A stretch of 48,541 nt of DNA, taken from assembly GCA_024743115.1 (NCBI GenBank), contig JANSXC010000037.1, positions 1-48,541 of the forward strand, given 5' to 3'. The position numbers and the translations under genes are program-made. Below, piece by piece: positions 39,043 through 47,863 of this stretch. The stretch's first letter is position 1; every line of letters starts with the position of its first letter. The notes under the pieces are model-generated. The model did no database searches and had not been told where the DNA came from. It saw only the letters and a list, made by a program, of their open reading frames with translations. Origin of the DNA: a bacterium (GTDB lineage: Bacteria; Planctomycetota; UBA1135; UBA2386).

Positions 39043-41589
39043 GTGACGCTCTCGGATTGGGCAGCGGGCATTCGGTGCGTCGCGGCGGCGGTCGCCGTCG
39101 CTGGCGCGGTTGCCGCTGCGCTGCCCGCGCAGTCCGAGGAGGCGGCGTCCGACCCGCGCAACTGGGGCTACGAGCGTGCGCAGAAGTCGGTCCCCGTCGT
39201 TCCGGGGGACAAGGCGAGCTGGTGCCGTGACGACATCGACCGATTCGTCGTCACCGGGTTGCACGCGGCCGGCCTGTCGCCGTCACCGGTCGCGGATCCC
39301 GCGGTACTGCTGCGGCGACTCCATCTCGTGCTCACCGGTTTGCCCCCTGGTCCGGAAGCCGTACGCGAGTTCTTGGCTGATCCGAGCGATGCAACCTACG
39401 ACCGCATCGTCGACGAACTGCTCCGCAGCCGCGCTGCCGCCGAGCATCTCGCCAGTGACTGGCTCGATCTCGCGCGGTTCGCCGACACGTATGGCTACCA
39501 GGCCGACTTCGAGTGTCGCACGTGGCCGTGGCGTGACTGGCTGATCCGCTCATTGCACGAGAACAAGCCGTGGGATCGGTTCGTGCGGGAAATCGTGGCG
39601 GGGGATCTGCTGCCCGATGCGACGATCGAATCGCGCACTGCGACGGCGTTCTGGCGGCTGCATCGCCAGACCAACGAAGGCGGCTCGATCGAGGAGGAGT
39701 GGCGGCACGAGTACATCGCGGACCGTGTCGATACGTTCGGCGCGACGTTCCTCGGTCTCACGGTCGGCTGCGCGCGCTGCCACGACCACAAGTCGGACCC
39801 GATCTCGCAGCGCGACTACTACGCGCTCGGCAGCTTCTTCGCGATCGACGAGTCGGGGCTGGCGCCGTACTCCACGGGCGGGGTGCCGCAGCCTGCGATC
39901 CGATTGATGTCGACGGAGCAGCGCGCCGAGGCTGCAGAGTTGCGAGCGGCGGTGGCGACGGCCCAGCGCGCGTTCGATGCGGCACTTCCTGACGCTGCGC
40001 AGCGCGCAATCGAGCCGGTGGCCGAACGCTTGCCCGAGCTGCGCTGCGATGGCGACCGGCGAACGCGAGTCAAAGACGTGCCTGGCTTCACGCGCGCCGA
40101 TCCGTTCCGGCTGGAGCTCGAACTCTGGAATCCGACCGAGTCGGAACGCGCGGTCGTGCTGCACACCAGCCGCTACACGCTCGACGCGGACACGCAGGGC
40201 TACCAGATCCTGACTCGCGACGGCCGGCTGTGCTGGGAGATCGTCCATCATTGGCCGGGTTCCGCGATCGCGGTGCGCACGAAGGCGCCGCTGCCGACGG
40301 GGCGTTGGGTGCGCATCGTCGCGAGCTACGACGGCAGTTCGCGCGCAGCCGGGCTCGGGCTCACGCTCGATGGCGCCGAGGTCGCGATCGAGGTCGTGCG
40401 CGATCACCTGCAGGGGCCCGCGACGGTGCGCACGTTCGAGCTCGGCGGGCGCGACCGTGATCGCGGGTTTGCCGGTGGGCGCATCCGCAACGTGCGGGTG
40501 TTCGACGATTGTGTGACCGCCGCGAGCCAGAAGCTGCGCGACGCGCGGCGGGCGCTGCACGCGTTCGTCGAACGGATCCCGGAGCTCATGGTGATGGCGC
40601 CGCATCGGCATTCCCCGGCGCGGTACCTGCTGCGCCGGGGTGCCTACGATGATCCCGATCCAGCGCAGCCGGTCCCGGCCGATGTGCCCGCGAGCGTGCT
40701 GTCGTTCGGCGAGCGTTCGCGCGATCGGCTCGGGCTCGCGGATTGGCTGCTCGCCCCCGAGAACCCGCTCACCGCACGCGTGGCCGTGAACCGCCTCTGG
40801 CGGCTGGCGTTCGGGCGCGGGCTGGTTGCGGCGGCGGACAACTTCGGCACGCTGGGCGGCAGGCCACGTCAGCTGGCTCTACTCGACGCGCTCGCGGTCG
40901 ACTTCCAGAACACGCCGGACATGCGCGCGATGCTGCGTCGGATCGTGCAGTCATCGACGTTCCGCCAGGCGTCGACGTGTTCGCCTGAGCTGCGCGAGCG
41001 TGACCCGGACAACGAACTGCTCGCGCGCGGGCCGTCGTTCCGGCTGACGGCCGAGGTGCTGCGTGACTCGGCGCTCGCGGCTTCCGGTCTGCTGAGCGAT
41101 CGCAGCTTCGGCCCGAGCAGCAAGCCGTGGCAGCCACCTGGAATCTGGCGCGATGCCGGCGTGGGGTGGGGTGGTGCCGACTACAAGCCGGACCAGGGTG
41201 CCGATGCGCATCGTCGCAGCCTCTACACCTATCGCAAGCGTACGGCACCGCCACCCGACATGAACGTGCTCGATGCCCCGAGTCGCGAGGTCTGCATCGC
41301 CGCGCGCCAGAGCACGGCGACGCCGCTGCAGGCGCTCGTGTTCTTCAACGATCCCGTATTCACGGAATGCGCGGCGGCGGCGGCCGAATCCGTGGTCGGT
41401 GCGATGCCGGGGAGTGATGGCTCGGTGCGGCTGCGAGAACTCTTCCTGCGACTCGCCGGCCGCCTGCCGCAACCTGCCGAGTTACGCGCGCTCATGCCGT
41501 TGCTGCAGGCCGGCAGTGACGACTGCCACGCACTGACGCTCGCGGCTTCGACCCTCATGGCCAGTGACGTGATGGTGATGCTGCGATGA
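39043..41589 (+). CDS. DUF1549/DUF1553 protein with an inserted LamG-like domain
   Basis: The 848-residue product starts at GTG 39043 and has a signal peptide (CVAAAVAVAGAVAAALPAQ). The DUF1549 part at about 65-265 has IDRFVVTGLHAAGL, LVLTGLPPGPEAVREFL, DWLDLARFADTYGYQ, WPWRDWLIRSLHENKPWDRF and a CxxCH-like GCARCHDHKSDPIS. A LamG/concanavalin-like insert lies at about 340-490 (FRLELELWNPTESERAVVLH, LPTGRWVRIVASYDG). The DUF1553 part follows (RLGLADWLLAPENPLTARVAVNRLW in pieces, then FGTLGGRPRQLALLDALA). Such proteins are characteristic of planctomycetes, and some have cytochrome-like heme motifs. The role is unknown but may be linked to polysaccharide use. It is coupled to the DUF1501 gene (ATGA overlap). 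Confidence 0.9.
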   Translation: MTLSDWAAGIRCVAAAVAVAGAVAAALPAQSEEAASDPRNWGYERAQKSVPVVPGDKASWCRDDIDRFVVTGLHAAGLSPSPVADPAVLLRRLHLVLTGLPPGPEAVREFLADPSDATYDRIVDELLRSRAAAEHLASDWLDLARFADTYGYQADFECRTWPWRDWLIRSLHENKPWDRFVREIVAGDLLPDATIESRTATAFWRLHRQTNEGGSIEEEWRHEYIADRVDTFGATFLGLTVGCARCHDHKSDPISQRDYYALGSFFAIDESGLAPYSTGGVPQPAIRLMSTEQRAEAAELRAAVATAQRAFDAALPDAAQRAIEPVAERLPELRCDGDRRTRVKDVPGFTRADPFRLELELWNPTESERAVVLHTSRYTLDADTQGYQILTRDGRLCWEIVHHWPGSAIAVRTKAPLPTGRWVRIVASYDGSSRAAGLGLTLDGAEVAIEVVRDHLQGPATVRTFELGGRDRDRGFAGGRIRNVRVFDDCVTAASQKLRDARRALHAFVERIPELMVMAPHRHSPARYLLRRGAYDDPDPAQPVPADVPASVLSFGERSRDRLGLADWLLAPENPLTARVAVNRLWRLAFGRGLVAAADNFGTLGGRPRQLALLDALAVDFQNTPDMRAMLRRIVQSSTFRQASTCSPELRERDPDNELLARGPSFRLTAEVLRDSALAASGLLSDRSFGPSSKPWQPPGIWRDAGVGWGGADYKPDQGADAHRRSLYTYRKRTAPPPDMNVLDAPSREVCIAARQSTATPLQALVFFNDPVFTECAAAAAESVVGAMPGSDGSVRLRELFLRLAGRLPQPAELRALMPLLQAGSDDCHALTLAASTLMASDVMVMLR

Positions 41590-42992
41590 ACCCGTTCTTG
41601 GACTCGACGCGTCGTGCGTTCCTCGGGCACAGTGCCGGCGGTCTCGGAGCGCTGGCTCTGAACGACCTCGCCGGCGGTGACGGTGTGCTGCAGAAGCCGC
41701 ACTTCGCGCCGCGGGCGAAGCGCGTCGTCTATCTGTTCCAGGCCGGTGGCCCGTCGCCGTTCGAGACGCTCGACCCCAAACCGATGCTGCGTGAACGGCA
41801 CGGTGAACAGCTGCCGGCGTCCGTTCGCGGCGGGCAACGGTTGACCGGCATGAGTGGCCACCAGACCAACCTGCCGCTCGCGGGAGCGTTCACGCGCTTC
41901 GCGCGACACGGTCAATCGGGCCTCGAGGTCAGCGAGCTGCTGCCGTACACCGCGCGGCTGGCCGATCGGTTGTGCGTGATACGCACGATGCACACCGAGG
42001 CGATCAATCATGATCCGGCGATCACGTTCTTCTGCAGCGGCAGCCAGATCAGCGGGCGGCCGTCGATGGGGGCATGGGCGAGCTACGGCCTTGGGTCCGA
42101 CAACGCGGACCTGCCCGCGTTCGTCGTACTCGTGAGCAAGGATGCGCGACGCGATCAGCCGCTCTATCAGCGGCTCTGGGGCACGGGGTTCCTGCCGGGA
42201 GAGCACCACGGTGTGCAGTTCCGGCCCGGCAAGGCGCCCGTGCTGTTCCTCGACAACCCCGAGGGCGTCTCCGACGACCAGCGTCGCGCCCAGCTGCGGG
42301 CGCTGCGTGAGTTGCATCGTGAGCAATTCCGCACCGAGCACGATGCCGCGATCCAGGCACGCACCGCGCAGGCCGAGCTCGCGTTCCGTATGCAGGCCAG
42401 CGTGCCCGAGGTCGCGGATCTCGGTTCGGAGCCGGACTCGACGTTCGCGCTCTACGGCGAAGGCGCGCGCGATTCGGGCACCTACGCCAGCAACTGCCTG
42501 CTCGCCCGGCGCCTGCTCGAACGCGGTGTGCGGTTCGTGCAGCTGTTCCACCAGGGCTGGGATCAGCACGGCAATCTTCCGAAAGGCATCACGCAGCAGT
42601 GCGCGCAGACCGATCGCGGTACGGCCGCACTACTGCTCGACCTCGAGAACCGCGGCCTGCTCGACGACACGCTCGTGGTCTGGGGCGGCGAGTTCGGCCG
42701 CACCTCGTATTGCCAGGGCCGCCTCACGAAGTCCAACTACGGCCGCGATCACCACCCGCGGTGCTTTCCGATCTGGCTCGCGGGAGCGGGCGTGAATGCC
42801 GGTCACGTCCACGGCAAGACCGACGACTTCGGCTACAACATCGCAGAAGGCGCCGTGCACGTGCACGACCTCCACGCGACGATGCTCCATCTGCTGGGCA
42901 TCGACCACGAACGCCTGACCTTCCGCTTCCAGGGCCGTGACTTCCGCCTCACGGACGTCGCGGGGCGGGTGGTGCGCGATGTGATCGCGTGA
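41586..42992 (+). CDS. Tat-exported DUF1501 (sulfatase/phosphatase-fold) protein
   Basis: The 468-residue product begins with a twin-arginine signal (STRRAFLGHSAGGLGALAL). Its ATG overlaps the stop of the DUF1549/DUF1553 gene (ATGA). DUF1501 landmarks are VYLFQAGGPSPFETLDPKP, the SGHQTNLP region, IRTMHTEAINHDPAITFFCSG, GVRFVQLFHQGWDQHGNL and VVWGGEFGRTSYCQG, with DHHPRCFPIWLAGAGV near the end. The fold is related to alkaline phosphatase/sulfatase. The NHDP, WDQH, GEFGR and RDHHP motifs would form a metal site. The enzymatic activity of the family is not established. It works with the preceding protein by context. Confidence 0.92.
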   Translation: MNPFLDSTRRAFLGHSAGGLGALALNDLAGGDGVLQKPHFAPRAKRVVYLFQAGGPSPFETLDPKPMLRERHGEQLPASVRGGQRLTGMSGHQTNLPLAGAFTRFARHGQSGLEVSELLPYTARLADRLCVIRTMHTEAINHDPAITFFCSGSQISGRPSMGAWASYGLGSDNADLPAFVVLVSKDARRDQPLYQRLWGTGFLPGEHHGVQFRPGKAPVLFLDNPEGVSDDQRRAQLRALRELHREQFRTEHDAAIQARTAQAELAFRMQASVPEVADLGSEPDSTFALYGEGARDSGTYASNCLLARRLLERGVRFVQLFHQGWDQHGNLPKGITQQCAQTDRGTAALLLDLENRGLLDDTLVVWGGEFGRTSYCQGRLTKSNYGRDHHPRCFPIWLAGAGVNAGHVHGKTDDFGYNIAEGAVHVHDLHATMLHLLGIDHERLTFRFQGRDFRLTDVAGRVVRDVIA

Positions 42993-42996
42993 ACTG

Positions 42997-44850
42997 CTAA
43001 CGCGGTTTGCGGCGACCTGACCGCAACATCGCCCGGGTCGCGTCGGCGTCGGCGCGGATCGGGTCGTTCGGGTCCTCGCGCAGCAGCTCGTCCCAGAGTT
43101 TCAGCGCCGCGCGCGGGTCATCGAGAGCGTGGTAGGCGATGCCGAGGTTGCGGCGGGCTTCGGTGAAGCGTGGTTCGAGCTCGATCGCGCGGCGCAGATG
43201 CAGCACCGCTTCCTTGGTCTGGCCGACCGTGTGCAGGAATACGCCGTACGAGTTCTGGATCTCGGCGGCGAGCGGTTGGAGTTCGAGGGCGCGGACGAAC
43301 AGCGCGCGGGCTTCGCCGAGCAGTTGGCCGGCGGCCTGCGGAGAAGCCTGTGTGGCCTTCGCGAGCTGGAGGCGCGCGAGGTTGCTCAACGCCTTGGCGA
43401 AGTCGGGATAGTCCTTCAGCAGCGCACGCAGCTGCTGTTCGGCGGTTGCGGGATCGCCGAGTTGTTCGAGCAGTGCGGCGTTCGCGACGAGCTCTTCAGG
43501 GCCGGGTGCCACGCAGCGCATCGAGCGCTGGGTCAGTTCCTGGGCGCGCGCGAGGTTGCCGCGTTTGACCTCCAGCCGGGCCGCGGTGGCGAGGATCTTG
43601 CCGGCCATGAAGCCTTCGTTGTCGAGGTCGTTCGTGGCGACTGCGTGTGCATCGAACAGGTCCTGATCGCGGTAGGTGCTCGCGAGGCTGCGGGTCTGCC
43701 AGATGAGCAGTGTGATCAGCAAGCCGGCGATCGCGCCGAGGACCGGTGGCCGAAGTCGCGCTGCGCCGAGCGCCGTCAGTGGGGCGAGGAACGCCAGCAG
43801 CGGCAGATACATCCGGCGATCCGCGCACGGCTCGGTGATGATCGGGTAGATGCTCGAGGTCGGCGCGAGCAGCAGGAAGAACCACGCGCCCGCGAACGCG
43901 AGTCGCTGGTTGCGAAACCACAGCCACGCGGAGGCCCCGATCGCCGCGAGAATCATCCCGCCGCGGAGCGCCACGGGACCGGTCTCGCGAATCACCGCGA
44001 AATCGTAGATGCCACGCAGGCCGGTCGGCAGAACCACGGAACGTGCGTAGTGTGACACCGACTGGGCCTGTGTGAGGAGCCATTCCCACGCCGTTGCCGG
44101 TGGCACGGTCTCGTATCCGACGGTCGGGTTGCGCGGGCCCCAGAGTACGCACGCGAGCAGCACGCTCCACGTCGCGGCGAGCCCGGCGAACAGTGGCCAG
44201 CGGCGACCGACCTGCTGCCACGAGGTCGCGAGGAACGCGCGACTGCCGAGCAGCAGCAGGATCGGTAGCGCCGCACACTCTTCCTTGCTCGCCATTGCGA
44301 GCGCGGTCGCGAGGATGCACAGCAGCCACCAGCGCCCTGGTCGGGTCGCGCGCGCCGAACGCAGGAGCGCGATGCCGGCGAGTACCGTGAACAGGCCCAT
44401 CAGCAGCATCGAGCGCTGCGTGACGTAGGCCACGGCGTCGACCGTCAGCGGGTGCACGGCCCAGACCGAGGCGCCGAGCGCGGCCGGCAGCCAGGCGCAG
44501 CCGAGGAGTTGTCGCAGCAGCACCGCGACGAGCACCGAGTTGGCGAGGTGCAGCAGCAGGTTGGTGACGTGCATGCTGCCGGCATCGACGCCACCGCTGA
44601 TCGCGTGATCGATCACGAGCGTCAGGCACGTCAGCGGTCGATTGCTCAGCGACTGATACTGCCCGAACGCCATGTCGAGCCAGTCGCCGGCGCGCAGCGC
44701 CGTGCTGCCGGCGATCCCCTGGTCGTCGAACACGAAGCCGAACTCGTGCACGCCCCAGTAGGCCACGAGCGCGCTCACCAGCGGCAGGAGCAGCCAGGCC
44801 CTGGGGCCCGGCACAGCCGAGTCGGCGGCTACTTCGGCAGCCTGGCCCAC
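42997..44850 (-). CDS. TMTC-like multi-spanning membrane protein with C-terminal TPRs
   Basis: The 617-residue product begins at GTG 44850, within the last codons of the selenoprotein gene (22-base overlap). About ten hydrophobic segments occupy residues 18-395. The first lumenal or periplasmic loop contains FVFDDQGI, and an early loop has SNRPLTCLTLVIDHAISGG, both typical of PMT-like glycosyltransferase-fold proteins. Residues 420-605 form TPRs (AAEQQLRALLKDYPDFAKALS, LQPLAAEIQNSYGVFLHTVG, RFTEARRNLGIAYHALDDPR). The layout matches TMTC-type O-mannosyltransferase relatives, but activity here is unproven. A paralogue lies at 45916-47640. Confidence 0.75.
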   Translation of the reverse strand: MGQAAEVAADSAVPGPRAWLLLPLVSALVAYWGVHEFGFVFDDQGIAGSTALRAGDWLDMAFGQYQSLSNRPLTCLTLVIDHAISGGVDAGSMHVTNLLLHLANSVLVAVLLRQLLGCAWLPAALGASVWAVHPLTVDAVAYVTQRSMLLMGLFTVLAGIALLRSARATRPGRWWLLCILATALAMASKEECAALPILLLLGSRAFLATSWQQVGRRWPLFAGLAATWSVLLACVLWGPRNPTVGYETVPPATAWEWLLTQAQSVSHYARSVVLPTGLRGIYDFAVIRETGPVALRGGMILAAIGASAWLWFRNQRLAFAGAWFFLLLAPTSSIYPIITEPCADRRMYLPLLAFLAPLTALGAARLRPPVLGAIAGLLITLLIWQTRSLASTYRDQDLFDAHAVATNDLDNEGFMAGKILATAARLEVKRGNLARAQELTQRSMRCVAPGPEELVANAALLEQLGDPATAEQQLRALLKDYPDFAKALSNLARLQLAKATQASPQAAGQLLGEARALFVRALELQPLAAEIQNSYGVFLHTVGQTKEAVLHLRRAIELEPRFTEARRNLGIAYHALDDPRAALKLWDELLREDPNDPIRADADATRAMLRSGRRKPR

Positions 44851-45854
44851 GCCTCTGCGATCGGGACGTTCACTGCGTCCGGCCAGTTCTTCTTCGGATC
44901 TCGGCGCTGCATCACGATCAGTCGCAGCTGCCGCGGCGACAGGAATCGCTTGAACGACGTCTTCGGCTGCGGCGCGAGCGTCGCGTTGACGCGGGCCGCC
45001 TGGCCCGCCGTCATCGGCACGTGCTTGAAGGGCGTTTGCAGCAGGTAGTACTTCGGTTCCTTGTCGGGGCGCGGCTCGTCGCCGAGCTTCATCGCATCGT
45101 CACCGAGCTGCTCTTTCGCGGTCTGGAACTGTGCGTTCGTCGTGGTCCAGATCTTGCGCGCGCAGTTCTGCCGTTTGCCGTGCGCGAGGACTTCCGCAAA
45201 CGAGGTCTGCTTCGGATCGAACCAAACCTCCGTCACCTCGTGCTTGCCGAGCCAGCCGGCGCGTGTCTGGTAGACGCCATCGAGGAGGCCGAACTCGGCC
45301 TCGCCGACCCAGAATCAACCCTGGGAGAATACGGCGCGTTCGAGTCCACGCCGCCGCGACTGTTCTTCGTTGGCGACGAACCGCAGCCACTCCGGCACGG
45401 TTCGCTTGCGCTTCTCGAGCGCCGTAACCATGCCGCGCAGCAGCGCCGCCGCCGTCCATTCATCGTGGAGTTTCGGCGCGAGTCGCTTCTCGGCTGCGTC
45501 GAGGAAGTAGACGACCGGGTTGTTCCACGTCTTCTCACCGAAGTGCGCGAGCACTTCGGCGTCCGCGTCATCCTTGGTGTTGTTCTTGATCGCGACGGGC
45601 ACGAAGTGCGTCTCCGCGGCTTCGACGATGAGTGGGTGACTCAGCACGTGAGCCCCGAAGTCCTTGCACGTCGTTCAACCGGGCACTTCCTGGAACAGCA
45701 GCAGCAGCGGTTTGCCGGATCGCTCGCTCGCTGCCTTGGCGGCGGCGTAGTCGCGCTGCCAGTCGATCTTGCCGAACTCGACGGTCGCCTGTTGGGCCAC
45801 CGCGAGGGTCGTGACGAGAGCCGGTGTGAGGAGGCGGAGGTCGCGCATGGCCAT
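44829..45854 (-). CDS. Double-selenocysteine redox protein: VPGU-type thioredoxin-like domain plus MsrA-like domain
   Basis: From ATG 45854 to TAG 44829-44831 the frame is 341 codons, interrupted only by TGA at codons 60 and 180. A signal-like N-terminus (LLTPALVTTLAVAQQ) precedes a thioredoxin-like domain. Codon 60 falls in EVPG-TGA-TTC, where Sec60 and C63 form a UxxC redox pair, matching the VPGUxxT thioredoxin-like selenoprotein type. Codon 180 falls in SQG-TGA-FWVGEAEF, the MsrA active site GCFWG-EA-F with Sec for Cys. HEVTEVWFDP and a later C231 fit MsrA. Hairpins follow both TGAs. A broken gene is less likely because the only stops are at the two catalytic positions. Likely repairs or senses oxidised thiols in the envelope. 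It lies between two TMTC-like genes on one strand. Confidence 0.85.
45285..45302 (-). promoter_or_regulatory. SECIS-like hairpin after the second in-frame TGA
   Basis: Read on the minus strand, GAGGCC pairs with GGCCTC around the six-base loop GAGTTC; two further pairs in the loop could make an 8-bp stem. The stem begins 12 bases after the TGA at 45317-45315. A strong coding-region hairpin at this distance, with a G at the start of the loop, is the expected layout of a bacterial SECIS element. Confidence 0.6.
45646..45671 (-). promoter_or_regulatory. SECIS-like hairpin after the first in-frame TGA
   Basis: On the minus strand ACGTG (45671-45667) pairs with CACGT (45650-45646), with a 16-base loop that includes GGACTTCGGGG. 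It begins three bases after the TGA at 45677-45675. The stem is shorter than that at the second TGA, so the fold is less certain, but position and loop G content fit a bacterial SECIS. Confidence 0.4.
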
Positions 45855-45915
45855 AGGTTGCCATCGACCGTGCCCGGCGCAAGCCGCACCGCTCGCCCGG
45901 CGCGATCGATCGGGT

Positions 45916-47640
45916 TCAGCGGCCGCTCGGTCCCGGCGGCAGCTGGCGCGCGAGTTCCCGGATCGCCGCGTTCGTCGGATCGACCTGCAGTGCGCTGTCG
46001 ATGTGGCGGCGGGCGGCCGCGAGATTGCCGAGCCGGATCTCGAGGAACGCGCGGTTGTAGAGCGCCTCGCGGTGGTCGGGGTCGATCTCGAGGGCGCGGG
46101 CGAACGCCTGGCGGGCCCGTTCGGGTCGGCCGAACGAGCCGCATGCGACACCGAGCCCGACCCAGGCCGCCGGGTTGTCGACGCCGGTGCGCGTCGCGGC
46201 TTCGAAACCGGCGATCAGGGTCTTGGGTGGTTGCCGCCGGATGCCAGGCTGCATGAGGTCGCACCATGCGATGCCGAGCAGCCCGGCCGAGAGCGTGCGG
46301 CGAGCGGTGCCGTTCTGGATGCGCGGCGTGTGCTCGATGGCGCTCTGGTAGTTGCTGCGGGCGGTGATCCACGCGGCGGGGTCGCCGCTGCGGGCTCGTT
46401 CCAACGCCACGTCACCGGCCATGACGAGCAGCGTCGGGTCGGTCGGAGCGACGCCGATCGCATACTCCGCGAGATCGCGCTGGCTGTGCCACTTGCCGAA
46501 CTGCGTGAGCGTGACACCGCCTGCGACGGCGATGCCGAGCCAGGCCAGGGTCGCGAGCCAGCGCCTTCGCCACAGCCACTCTCGGGTGGTTAGCATCAAG
46601 GCAGCGCCGAACACGCAGAGGTAGAGGTAGCGATCGTTGACGGGGTGGGCACCGATCGATCGCCAGTTGCTGACGGGCGGCAGCAGCGGCAACAGAGTGA
46701 GTGCGAGGCCGAACCACAGCGCGGATCGCTGGTGGCGGGCGCGATGGGCGCACACCGCGAGTGCGACCAGCAAGGCCATGAGGCCGAGCGCGAGCATGCC
46801 TTGTCCGGTCGCGGTCAGCTCGGGCAGACTGCGGAACGGAGTGGCTGGCAACGGGGCCACGAGCAGCTGCAGCTGCGCGCCGAACAGCGTCACGGCATCA
46901 CCGATCGAGCCGCTGGCATCGGCGTCGTTCGTGGTCGTGACCGCGGGCATCGCTGGGGTCGCGGCCTGTGCGATCACGATCGTGCGGAGCACCAGCCAGC
47001 CGACCGTCGTGCCGACGAGCGTTGCGAGCGCCGATCGCCAGTGAGTCTGGCCGAGGCCGTCGCCCGGCACGAGTCCGAGCGCCAGGAGCACGAGCGGCAG
47101 CGCCGCGATTCCGGTTTCCTTGGACAACAGCGCACTCAGTAGCGCGAGTGTCGCAAGCCACGGAGCACCGCCCTGCCGGCGATCGCGCCAGCGCAGCGCG
47201 GCGTGGGCCGCGAGCAGGCCGAACGAGACCCAGAGCGGGTCGTTGATCGCGGCGCACCAGCCGAGGCTCTCTGCCTGCACCGGGTGCACCGCAAACATCA
47301 GCGCGGGCAGAGCGGCGCGCCACGGCGGCGACCAGCGGCGCGCGAGCCCGAAGACGAGCGCCGCATTGCCGGCGTGCAGGCTCAGCGCCAATAGATGGAT
47401 CGCGAACGCGCCGCCAGCGTGGTGGCCCGCGGCCAGCATCAGCAGCGTGATCGGTCGCCAGAAACCCTGTTCCGCACCGAACAGTGGCTGGCCCAGCAGC
47501 GCGGCCAGGTCGCCGCTCTGCAGTGCGGCGTTGCGCAGCACGAGGACTTGGTCGTCATAGACGTAACCCCCGAACAGCGCCGGCGTGCCGACAGCGAACG
47601 CGACGGTGACGACCAGCCAGTTTGCGAGTGGTCCGGGCAC
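45916..47640 (-). CDS. TMTC-like multi-spanning membrane protein with C-terminal TPRs, paralogue
   Basis: GTG 47640 is chosen because it precedes the first membrane segment (WLVVTVAFAVGTPALFGG) directly. A GTG at 47709 is a longer alternative and no ATG is available nearby. The 574-residue product has GYVYDDQVLV and GFWRPITLLMLAAGHHAGG in the first loops, then about nine further hydrophobic segments with SLGWCAAINDPLW and ALLSKETGIAALPL. TPR units close it (PERARQAFARALEIDPDHREA, LEIRLGNLAAARRHIDSAL). Same build as the protein at 42997-44850. It lies 61 bases upstream of the selenoprotein on the same strand, so the three probably form one transcript. The roughly 220-base gap to the next gene (47641-47863) is divergent and shows no clear site. 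Confidence 0.75.
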   Translation of the reverse strand: MPGPLANWLVVTVAFAVGTPALFGGYVYDDQVLVLRNAALQSGDLAALLGQPLFGAEQGFWRPITLLMLAAGHHAGGAFAIHLLALSLHAGNAALVFGLARRWSPPWRAALPALMFAVHPVQAESLGWCAAINDPLWVSFGLLAAHAALRWRDRRQGGAPWLATLALLSALLSKETGIAALPLVLLALGLVPGDGLGQTHWRSALATLVGTTVGWLVLRTIVIAQAATPAMPAVTTTNDADASGSIGDAVTLFGAQLQLLVAPLPATPFRSLPELTATGQGMLALGLMALLVALAVCAHRARHQRSALWFGLALTLLPLLPPVSNWRSIGAHPVNDRYLYLCVFGAALMLTTREWLWRRRWLATLAWLGIAVAGGVTLTQFGKWHSQRDLAEYAIGVAPTDPTLLVMAGDVALERARSGDPAAWITARSNYQSAIEHTPRIQNGTARRTLSAGLLGIAWCDLMQPGIRRQPPKTLIAGFEAATRTGVDNPAAWVGLGVACGSFGRPERARQAFARALEIDPDHREALYNRAFLEIRLGNLAAARRHIDSALQVDPTNAAIRELARQLPPGPSGR

Positions 47641-47863
47641 GGCGCGAACAGTAGGCGCAGCCCCGGAGCGATGCAGCCGCGGAATCGAACGGAGCCGACC
47701 GACCGTCACCGGATTCGTGACCTGGCTCCGTACGCCGCTCCAACGGCACTTTGCCACCGGTGAGCGGTCGCCCGGCTCTGAGGGGGAGTATTCGGCTCGC
47801 GGCCCGAGGTAACGGAGCAGGCTGGATCCGGGCACCGGGTTGCCGCACGATGCGGCCAACCCG

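Noticed and set aside
44829..45854. Pseudogene or three separate small genes
   Set aside because: The only interruptions are two TGAs at the catalytic positions of two redox motifs, with the frame, codon bias and downstream hairpins intact. Recoding to selenocysteine explains this better.
45021..46256. 411-codon plus-strand open frame
   Set aside because: Opposite the selenoprotein and TMTC-like genes; no motif and typical shadow composition. It could mislead annotation because the true frame is broken by TGA.
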